From Achromobacter agilis (GTDB lineage: Bacteria; Pseudomonadota; Gammaproteobacteria; Burkholderiales; Burkholderiaceae_B): a stretch of DNA of 64,000 bases. Made by a program: the position numbers and the translations under genes. The stretch covers positions 1 through 64,000 of the forward strand of contig NZ_UFQB01000016.1 in NCBI RefSeq assembly GCF_900496965.1, given 5' to 3'. The notes under the pieces are model-generated. The model worked only from the letters and a program-made list of their open reading frames with translations, did no database searches and was not told the origin of the DNA. Positions 58,088 through 64,000 of the stretch are shown piece by piece; the first letter of the stretch is position 1, and every line of letters begins with the position of its first letter.

Positions 58088-58162
58088 CGCGGCGTAGCGC
58101 AGTAGCAGCGCGCCGGGTTCATACCCCGGAGGTCGCAGGTTCGATTCCTGCCGCCGCAACCA
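58088..58162 (+). tRNA. Initiator-type tRNA-fMet(CAT), phage-encoded
   Basis: 75 bases including CCA. Anticodon loop TTCATAC; anticodon stem CCGGG/CCCGG with the three GC pairs typical of initiators; first acceptor pair is the mismatch C1-A72 (CGCGGCG/CGCCGCA), the second hallmark; variable loop AGGTC as in E. coli fMet. Deviations: D-loop AGTAGCA lacks the usual GG, and pair 11-24 is C-G. The CCA end touches the stop codon of the antitoxin gene on the other strand. Confidence 0.85.
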
Positions 58163-58441
58163 TCAGCGAGGTGCGTGCGTCTTCAGCCAGTCCCGCAGGG
58201 CCGCATCTACGCGCGTCTGCCAGCCATTGCCCGTAGCGCGGAAGCTCTCCAGCACGTCGGGCGACAAGCGGATGGTGATACGTTCCTTCGTGACTTCAGC
58301 CTTAGGCCGGCCGATCTTCTTCATGTGCTTCAGATCAGCAGCGCCCAGTTCATAGGTGTCAGTATCGGCAGCAATGCCGCGGCTGATGGCTTCGTCCTCT
58401 TCGCGGGTGGGGACAATGGTCCCCGGCTTAAGCTTCGGCAT
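58163..58441 (-). CDS. brnA: BrnA-family antitoxin
   Basis: 92 residues. The C-terminal ribbon-helix-helix reads KERITIRLSPDVLESFRATG then NGWQTRVDAALRDWL, the BrnA pattern. It binds the BrnT toxin and its own promoter. The start overlaps the toxin gene by 14 bases, giving the usual toxin-first order. Confidence 0.88.
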   Translation of the reverse strand: MPKLKPGTIVPTREEDEAISRGIAADTDTYELGAADLKHMKKIGRPKAEVTKERITIRLSPDVLESFRATGNGWQTRVDAALRDWLKTHAPR

Positions 58442-58694
58442 AAAGATTCACCTCTCTCGAATTTGCCTTGCGCAGGCTGATGATGCGCCGTTCGTTGTTG
58501 CGGTCCACGTACACCACGCAATACAGGCGCACATCGATATAGCCCAGGGCGATCATGCGGCGCTCGCCGTACTCGCGGCGCATGTCTTCACGCACCAGGG
58601 CGTCATCCCATTCGAACTCTTCGGCTTCGGCCAGCGAAACGCCATGCTTGCGCTGGTTGCTCAGGTCTTTGGCGGCGTCGAATGTGATGTCCAT
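58428..58694 (-). CDS. brnT: BrnT-family toxin (ribonuclease)
   Basis: 88 residues with the BrnT opening MDITFDAAKDLSNQRKHGVS, then FEWDDALVREDMRREYGERR and RRIISLRKANSREVNLY. BrnT is a RelE-like mRNA endoribonuclease that is neutralised by BrnA. A perfect ATGTACAT palindrome 12 bases upstream (58706-58713), near TTATTGTATG, is a likely autoregulatory operator. Within a prophage it may stabilise the element or defend against other phages. Confidence 0.9.
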   Translation of the reverse strand: MDITFDAAKDLSNQRKHGVSLAEAEEFEWDDALVREDMRREYGERRMIALGYIDVRLYCVVYVDRNNERRIISLRKANSREVNLYAEA

Positions 58695-59146
58695 GTAGTT
58701 ATTGTATGTACATTAAGTCGATTCCGCAAGGACTTTTTGTGCATACGTTTATCTGTTTACCTTCTCGCTACCGCGGACCGGACGCTGGACATGGCGTGTG
58801 GGATTCGGCCATCGCGGTCGGGTGGTGTGCAATAGGTTGCACCCGCCATCGGCGCGTGCACGGGACGGGCTTACAGGGCGTAAGCCTTACACCGTATAAG
58901 CGCGAAAACGGCGCAGAAGCATGGCGGAAAAAAAGCCGATACGGCGAGGGCTTAAGCCGGGGGCCCCTAGGAAAATCGGTCCGGTAAGGGTAATTCGAAC
59001 CCCGAACGCTCGCTAGTCACGGGCGCGCTAAGGGGGGTAATAATAATTTCGGCCTCCCATCCAGGATTCATGCCGGTTTCCGGCCGGCGACGCGTGCATT
59101 TCGCTGGGCATTTTCCCTCTGCGGAGGGCTTATATATGGGGGCCTT
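58695..59146. other. 452-base non-coding region before the packaging genes
   Basis: Contains stems such as GGCTTAC-AGGGC-GTAAGCC (58868-58887), TGCAA-TAGG-TTGCA (about 58829-58842) and the symmetric block CCGGGGGCCCCTAGG (58957-58971). A cos site would be expected in this stretch ahead of terS in a lambda-like phage, but no cohesive-end sequence can be assigned by eye. Confidence 0.5.
58921..59016 (+). CDS. Possible 31-residue basic peptide
   Basis: A short frame from ATG 58921 encodes MAEKKPIRRGLKPGAPRKIG and a further 11 residues, strongly basic. Only a weak ribosome site (AGAAG) precedes it. It overlaps the structured region, so its coding status is doubtful. Confidence 0.25.
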   Translation: MAEKKPIRRGLKPGAPRKIGPVRVIRTPNAR

Positions 59147-59935
59147 ATGAAGCTGCGTCACCACTCGTCGATCAGCGAGGGCGTGGATTTCTTCGGCCAG
59201 GCCCAGCGCCAGTTGCCATACGCCACGTCGCTGGCTTTGAACCGGGTTGGGCAGCACATCCTGGATGCATTGGCGCGGGTCACGGGCGAAGTGTTCGACC
59301 GGCCCACGCCGTACACGATGCGCGCCTTGCGGTTGGCCCGGGCCACCAAGGACAACCTGGTGGCCACCGTCGATTACCGCGACGGCGCCGGCAAGGGCCT
59401 TTCTGCTGACAAGTACTTGCCGCCCCAGGTACTGGGCGGCGGCCGCCGATACAAGCGCTCCGAGAGGGCCCTTTCTCGGGTTGGATTGCCTGCCGGCGCC
59501 TATACGGTGCCGGCGGCGGCCGCCGAGATCGACGCCTACGGCAACATGTCGCGTGGTCAGATCGTGCGATTGCTGTCCTACCTGCAGGCCTTCGGCGAGC
59601 AGGGCTATCGGGCGAACTCTACGCCCCGCAGCCGCGCGCGAACGGCGAAGGTGGGAAGGACGGCTGAAGGCTACAAACGCGTCAACGGCGTGCAGTACTT
59701 CGTTTCCCGCGGCAAGGGGTCTATGTCTGGCAACCGCGAGCAGCGGCTGCCCGCCGGCGTGTGGCAGAAGACCGGCACGCATGGCGCCGATATGAAGCCG
59801 GTTCTATTGGCGGTGGCCCAGCCTTCGTATACGCAGCGATTCCCCTTCTACGAAACGGCCGAGGCGGTCTACAGCGAACGCTACGACGCCGAGTTTTCCA
59901 CCGCCTTAGACCTGGCCCTGTCCACCGCACGATGA
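59147..59935 (+). CDS. Phage hypothetical structural-type protein ahead of terminase
   Basis: 262 residues. Starts SISEGVDFFGQAQRQLPYAT and continues with ALNRVGQHILDALARVTGEV, a helical start reminiscent of minor tail protein Z-like families, then an Arg-rich basic middle and YTQRFPFYETAEAVYSERYD near the end. The gene order (this gene, terS, terL) is unusual for lambda, where terS (Nu1) is first. Its stop overlaps the terS start. Function not assigned. Confidence 0.6.
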   Translation: MKLRHHSSISEGVDFFGQAQRQLPYATSLALNRVGQHILDALARVTGEVFDRPTPYTMRALRLARATKDNLVATVDYRDGAGKGLSADKYLPPQVLGGGRRYKRSERALSRVGLPAGAYTVPAAAAEIDAYGNMSRGQIVRLLSYLQAFGEQGYRANSTPRSRARTAKVGRTAEGYKRVNGVQYFVSRGKGSMSGNREQRLPAGVWQKTGTHGADMKPVLLAVAQPSYTQRFPFYETAEAVYSERYDAEFSTALDLALSTAR

Positions 59936-60429
59936 TCGACCTTGAGAAGAAGACGACCCAGGCCCGGTTCGGGCAACTGGTCGGTATCACACAGCCTGCG
60001 GTAAGCGGCTTGCTCATGCGCGGTGTCATGGTCGCGGGCGACACGCTGGGCAATTGGCTGCTTTCGTACTGCGGGCACATACGTGACATTGCGGCTGGCC
60101 GCCAAGCAGGGGAGGACGCCAGAACGCTGGATCCGGCTGAGGAAAAGGCGCGGCTGTATGCCGCGCAGGCGGACAAGATTGAGATGGAGAACGCGGTCGC
60201 GCGCGGCGAGCTTGCCCCAGTCAGCGTGCTGGAAGATGTGCTGACGCGGGCCGGAACTAAGGTCAGCGCCGCGATGGATGCGATTCCGACGGCGTTGAAG
60301 CGCCGGCTGCCGAATCTGACTGATGCGGATTTGACCATTGTGCGGCGCGAGCTTGCCAAGGCCCGCAATGCGGTTGCATCCCTGTCGCTGGAAGACCTGG
60401 AGGCTGACGAAGAGAACGAGGGTGAGTAA
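59932..60429 (+). CDS. terS: Terminase small subunit (Nu1-like)
   Basis: 165 residues from the ATG at 59932. The N-terminal DNA-binding domain (ARFGQLVGITQPAVSGLLMRG) is a helix-turn-helix; the middle (DPAEEKARLYAAQADKIEME, NAVARGELAPVSVLEDVL) matches Nu1-type packaging proteins. It recognises the packaging site. Its stop overlaps the terL start in TAATG. Confidence 0.85.
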   Translation: MIDLEKKTTQARFGQLVGITQPAVSGLLMRGVMVAGDTLGNWLLSYCGHIRDIAAGRQAGEDARTLDPAEEKARLYAAQADKIEMENAVARGELAPVSVLEDVLTRAGTKVSAAMDAIPTALKRRLPNLTDADLTIVRRELAKARNAVASLSLEDLEADEENEGE

Positions 60430-62495
60430 TGCTCGTAGAGTCCAATCGCGCCGCGGTCGCGCGCGCGCTGAGACGCGGGCTTGCATCCTTCGCCGCTCCG
60501 GAGCCCATGACGCTGCGCGAATGGGCCGAGCGCCATTTCTATCTTTCGGCTGAATCGTCCTATGTCGAGCAGCGCTGGGAGGCCTGGCCGTTTCAGCGGG
60601 CCATTCTCGCCTGCGTCGGCAGCGACGACGTGCACGAGGTCGACGTAATCAAGTCGGCGCGCGTCGGCTACACCAAGATCCTGTTGGCCGCCGTCGGCTA
60701 TTTCGCTGAGCACAAGCGGCGAAATCAGGCGCTGTGGCAGCCGACTGACAGCGCGCGCGACGAGTTCGTCAAGACTGAGCTGGAGCCGATGCTTCGGGAT
60801 GTGACGGCCATGCATCCGATCTTCCCGACACGGCTGGCGCGGCACAAAGACAACACGCTGCTGGTGAAGAAGTTTCGCGGCAGCGTGCTGCATCTTCGCG
60901 GTGGTCGGTCGGGCGACAACTACCGGCGACTATCCATCGGCGTGGCGTACCTGGACGAGTTCAGCTCGTTCGATTCGAACATCGACGGCGAAGGCGACCC
61001 CGGCCAGCTGGCAGCCAAGCGCCTCGAAGGCGCAACGTTCCCGAAGATGGTGGTTGGATCCACTCCGAAGTTGAAAGAGACCTGCCTGATGGACAAGCGC
61101 GCAGCCGGTGCCGATGCGCGATATGACTATCACATCTCCTGCCCCCACTGCGACGAGCATCATGCACTGACCTGGGGAGGCAAGGACGAACCGCACGGGT
61201 TCAAGTGGGTCGACGGCGATCCCGAATCGGTGAAGCACCTATGTCCGCACTGCGGTTGCCTTATCACCCAGAGCGAATACCTGGAGGCATCGGAATCCGG
61301 ATTCTGGTATGGCTCGGACGGCACCACTATCGACCGCGACGGAGTTTTCCGTAATGCGGCTGGCGAGGTAATACCGGCTCATCGACGTGTCGCCTTCCAC
61401 GTGTGGACTGCGTACAGCCCCATGGTCAGCTGGGCCAAGCTGGTCCGCGAGTTCCAGGAGGCCTACGCCAAGGCAAAGCTGGGCGATGACGAGCCCCTGA
61501 AGACATTCTGGAATACCACCCTGGGCCAGGCCTGGGAGGGCGAGGTCGAGAAGATCGAGGCGGACGAGCTGAAACGCCGGGCAGAGATTGAGGCCTACCG
61601 CCTTCCAGGCTTGGCCGAGAACCTCGTTCCGATGGGCTGCACGTTGTTGCTCGCAGGTTGCGACACCCAGGGTAATCGGGTGGAGGTTGGTGTCTGGGGA
61701 TTCGGTCGTGGCGGAGAAATGTGGACTGTGGATCACCAGATATTCCACGGAAATCCGGCGGAGGACGAGGTCTGGTCCAACGTGGCAGCATACCTGTTCG
61801 AGCGGCGCTTCCAGCATGAAGGCGGCCAGCAGATGAGCATCTACGCCACGGCCATTGACAGTGGTGGCCACCATTCGAATGCGGTTTACGACTTTGCGCG
61901 CCGCAACAAGACGCGCCGGGTCTTTGCCGTCCGCGGTCGCCCCTTCGGCGAGAAGGCCATCAAGGATGGAGCCGGCCAGGTGGATATCGACTGGCGAGGG
62001 AAGCGGATCAAGAAGGGCGTGATCCTGTGGCACGTCGGCACGAACCTTGCCAAGGATCTGCTGCACAGCCGTCTCGCTATCGAGACGCCGGGCCCAGGCT
62101 ATGTCCACCTTTCCGAGGATATGTCGGACGAGTGGTTCCGCCAGTTCTCAGGCGAGGCGCGAGTATCGCGGAAGACTGCTACGGGCGTTCGAACGCTGTG
62201 GACGGCGCTGCGCAAGCGCGTCGAAGCACTGGACTGCGCGGTGTATGCGCTATGGGTGGCGGAGCATCTGAGCTTGTCTCGCAAGACGGACGCCTGGTGG
62301 GACGCCATGGCGGAAAAGCTCGATGCATTACCGCCACCGCGGGACGAGGAGGCTGACCCGCCGCCACGATCAGCGAAACGGCCAGCCACGCCGGCGAAGA
62401 CTGCGCCAGCAGCACCAGCGGCGCGTGCCGTTTCGGCCGTCAAGCCGGCGCGCCGGCGAGTTGCGGCTTCCAGCTACCTCAGGGGGCGCCGGTAG
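60429..62495 (+). CDS. terL: Terminase large subunit (GpA family)
   Basis: 688 residues. The N-terminal ATPase has a deviant Walker A, VIKSARVGYTKILL, and Walker B VAYLDEFSSF, as in lambda gpA. Two zinc knuckles (CPHC near residues 236 and 270) sit between ATPase and nuclease. The C-terminal nuclease holds the acidic clusters (LLAGCDTQGNRVEVGVW and ATAIDSGGHH). It translocates DNA into proheads and cuts concatemers. The last 60 residues are Ala/Pro/Arg-rich. Confidence 0.95.
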   Translation: MLVESNRAAVARALRRGLASFAAPEPMTLREWAERHFYLSAESSYVEQRWEAWPFQRAILACVGSDDVHEVDVIKSARVGYTKILLAAVGYFAEHKRRNQALWQPTDSARDEFVKTELEPMLRDVTAMHPIFPTRLARHKDNTLLVKKFRGSVLHLRGGRSGDNYRRLSIGVAYLDEFSSFDSNIDGEGDPGQLAAKRLEGATFPKMVVGSTPKLKETCLMDKRAAGADARYDYHISCPHCDEHHALTWGGKDEPHGFKWVDGDPESVKHLCPHCGCLITQSEYLEASESGFWYGSDGTTIDRDGVFRNAAGEVIPAHRRVAFHVWTAYSPMVSWAKLVREFQEAYAKAKLGDDEPLKTFWNTTLGQAWEGEVEKIEADELKRRAEIEAYRLPGLAENLVPMGCTLLLAGCDTQGNRVEVGVWGFGRGGEMWTVDHQIFHGNPAEDEVWSNVAAYLFERRFQHEGGQQMSIYATAIDSGGHHSNAVYDFARRNKTRRVFAVRGRPFGEKAIKDGAGQVDIDWRGKRIKKGVILWHVGTNLAKDLLHSRLAIETPGPGYVHLSEDMSDEWFRQFSGEARVSRKTATGVRTLWTALRKRVEALDCAVYALWVAEHLSLSRKTDAWWDAMAEKLDALPPPRDEEADPPPRSAKRPATPAKTAPAAPAARAVSAVKPARRRVAASSYLRGRR

Positions 62496-62526
62496 GCCGC
62501 AGAACAGAAACCAATAAGGCAAGGTC

Positions 62527-62733
62527 ATGGCATATACCCAGGCGGACCTGGAAAGGCTGGATCGCGCGATAGCGAACAGCCAATTGGAGGTCCAGTACGA
62601 CGGCAAGCGCGTGCGCTTTCGCAGTACGGACGAATTGATGCGCGCCCGCGCCCATGTGGAGCGGGAACTCAGCAAAGGAAAAGGTCGTCCGCGACAGTTC
62701 CGGCTGCGCAGTGCTGGCAAGGGGATCCGATGA
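62527..62733 (+). CDS. Head-tail joining protein gpW
   Basis: 68 residues, exactly the length of lambda gpW. MAYTQADLERLDRAIANSQL and VRFRSTDELMRARAHVEREL show the two-helix gpW fold. It caps the filled head and prepares it for tail joining. The stop overlaps the portal start. Confidence 0.9.
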   Translation: MAYTQADLERLDRAIANSQLEVQYDGKRVRFRSTDELMRARAHVERELSKGKGRPRQFRLRSAGKGIR

Positions 62734-64000
62734 GCTATTCGAAACGTCGTGGATCCAACCTCTTGGTGCCGCGTCGGCTGAGCGCGCAGATGAGCAGCAG
62801 CTACGAAAGTGGCAGCGCCACGGGCAGCCGGGCTCGAAACTGGAATCCCTCGGGAGCAGGGCCGAATGCGGCGGCCACCCACAATCTAGGCCTGCAGCGC
62901 CGTCGCGCGCGGGATGCCGTGCGCAACGATCCGTGGGCGCTGACCGCGACGACACGCTGGGTATCGAACGTAATCGGAACGGGAATTCAGCCATATCCGC
63001 AACACCCGGATCCGAAGGTTCGCCTCCTCCTTAAGGAGTTGTGGGCCGACTGGGTTCCGGAATCTGATGCGGATGGAAAGCTGGACTTCTACGGACAGTC
63101 CGCACTAGCTTGCCGAGCGATTTTCCAGGACGGTGAGATCCTGGGGCGCTTGCGAATTCGGCGTCCGCAAGACCGCCTTTCTGTGCCGCTGCAATTGCAG
63201 TTGATCGAAGGGGATCAGCTGCCGATTGAAAGGTCATTCTCTCTCCCGAACGGAGGTGAAGTCATCAACGGCGTGGAGTTCGATGCCATCGGACGGCGCA
63301 CCTTCTTTCACATGTGGCGTCGCCATCCAGGCGAGTACAGACGAAACGTCACGGATCAGGACATTGTTCGGGTTCCTGCGGAACAGGTCCTCCACGCCTA
63401 TCCGGTGCTGCGGCCCGGCCAGGTGCGCGGGGTCACCGCTCTGGCAACCGTGTTGCTACGGCTGAAATCCATCGACAACTTGGACGATGCCGTGATGTAC
63501 CGGCAAGAGGTTTCAAACCTCTTCGCTGGCTTCATCACCAAGCTCGACCCAGACGCCGATCCGAATAATCCGCTTACGGGTGAGACCGATGGGTACGAGA
63601 TCGATGACGATGGCACGCCATTGGTCTCCATGGAGCCCGGCACCATGCAGGAACTCGCGCCTGGCGAGTCTGTGACCTTTTCTTCGCCTCCGGATGCTGG
63701 CGACAACTACGAGGGGTTCATGCGGCAGCAACTGATGGGGGCGTTCGCTTCCGTCGGCGTGCCCTATGAAATTGCGACAGGTGATCTGCGCGGTATCAGC
63801 GACCGGACGCTGCGGGTGGTGGTCAACGAGTTCCATAGACTCATCGAGCAGTACCAGTGGCATTGCGTGATTCACCAATTTTGTCGACCGGTTTGGGCCG
63901 CTTGGATTGACGCCCTAGCACTTTCGGGTGCGATTCCTATGCCCGACTTTCACCGCCGCCGGCGTGAATGGCTGCGCGTGCTGTGGGTGCCGCAAGGATG
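62730..64000 (+). CDS. Phage portal protein, lambda gpB family (partial)
   Basis: The frame runs from ATG 62730 to the window end without a stop (423 codons visible). Typical blocks are NDPWALTATTRWVSNVIGTG, then ESDADGKLDFYGQSALACRA, VLHAYPVLRPGQVRGVTALA, and GVPYEIATGDLRG. The portal is the dodecameric DNA gate of the head and the anchor of the terminase motor. It follows gpW as in lambda (A-W-B). About 100 C-terminal residues are outside the window. Confidence 0.95.
   Translation, partial: MSYSKRRGSNLLVPRRLSAQMSSSYESGSATGSRARNWNPSGAGPNAAATHNLGLQRRRARDAVRNDPWALTATTRWVSNVIGTGIQPYPQHPDPKVRLLLKELWADWVPESDADGKLDFYGQSALACRAIFQDGEILGRLRIRRPQDRLSVPLQLQLIEGDQLPIERSFSLPNGGEVINGVEFDAIGRRTFFHMWRRHPGEYRRNVTDQDIVRVPAEQVLHAYPVLRPGQVRGVTALATVLLRLKSIDNLDDAVMYRQEVSNLFAGFITKLDPDADPNNPLTGETDGYEIDDDGTPLVSMEPGTMQELAPGESVTFSSPPDAGDNYEGFMRQQLMGAFASVGVPYEIATGDLRGISDRTLRVVVNEFHRLIEQYQWHCVIHQFCRPVWAAWIDALALSGAIPMPDFHRRRREWLRVLWVPQG

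Larger units (their letters stand above)
40975..64000. mobile_element. Lambda-like prophage (left part; right end outside window)
   Basis: From just after tRNA-Pro the genes are phage-type throughout: AlpA-like regulator, AntA/AntB antirepressor, XRE repressor with divergent Cro-like gene, O-like initiator, primase-helicase, tRNAs, and terS-terL-gpW-portal in lambda order. The left boundary at the tRNA 3' end is inferred, since the matching right attachment site is not in the window. No integrase gene is found between the tRNA and the AlpA-like gene. Confidence 0.9.

Overview
The chromosomal part (about 1-40,900) is high-GC DNA with the gene order and protein style of a betaproteobacterium of the Alcaligenaceae (Bordetella/Achromobacter type): dnaX-ybaB-recR, carAB, greA, rlmE-ftsH-folP-glmM and a ppx/ppk/pst phosphate block. 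Genus is an inference from protein style and gene order, without any database search. The rest of the window (about 40,975 to the end) is the left part of a lambda-like prophage lying next to a tRNA-Pro(TGG) gene; it continues past base 64,000.

Chromosome, region by region. 1-2.0 kb: end of dnaX, ybaB, recR (replication and recombination repair). 2.0-6.7 kb: a class III CoA-transferase, a NitT/TauT-type ABC importer (Tat-exported binding protein, ATPase, permease) and a carboxymuconolactone-decarboxylase-like protein, probably one catabolic operon. 6.7-13.1 kb: tal (reverse), carA-carB, and an SDR oxidoreductase after a terminator. 13.1-13.5 kb: nine copies of a GTGTCAGACAC palindrome. 13.5-19.4 kb (reverse): histidine phosphatase, LysR regulator and a ferric-iron-type ABC importer. 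19.4-23.0 kb: FlxA-like protein, RutG-like nucleobase permease, chemotaxis receptor. 23.5-30.0 kb: greA with a leader holding two terminator-like hairpins, yhbY, rlmE, ftsH, folP, glmM. 30.2-39.3 kb: an OlsB-like acyltransferase, divergent ppx and ppk, and pstSCAB behind a 7-4-7 Pho box, so polyphosphate turnover and phosphate uptake sit together. 39.4-40.7 kb: an aromatic-acid-type MFS transporter. A family of GC-rich intergenic repeats recurs at 5.2, 24.3 and 35.2 kb.

Prophage. 41-44 kb holds small genes, an intact-looking IS3-family insertion (with a D-to-G change at the first catalytic position) and an AlpA-type excisionase-like gene, but no integrase. 44.2-47.5 kb (reverse) is a tightly overlapping early operon with an AntA/AntB antirepressor and a HEXXH metallopeptidase-like protein. 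47.6-50.5 kb is the immunity region: an XRE repressor and a Cro-like protein diverge over shared operator-like sites, and a C4-type antisense RNA follows the repressor, complementary to the Shine-Dalgarno region of the next gene. Rightward from 51 kb are an O-like initiator with iterons inside its gene, a T7-gp4-like primase-helicase, late regulator candidates, a gene broken by an in-frame amber codon, a cold-shock protein, a tRNA cluster with an initiator-like tRNA-fMet, a BrnT/BrnA toxin-antitoxin pair, and the packaging/head start (terS, terL, gpW, portal).

The most noteworthy signals are the C4-like antisense RNA and its target, the phage initiator-type tRNA, the amber-interrupted gene close to an oversized tRNA-like element, and the iteron origin inside the initiator gene.
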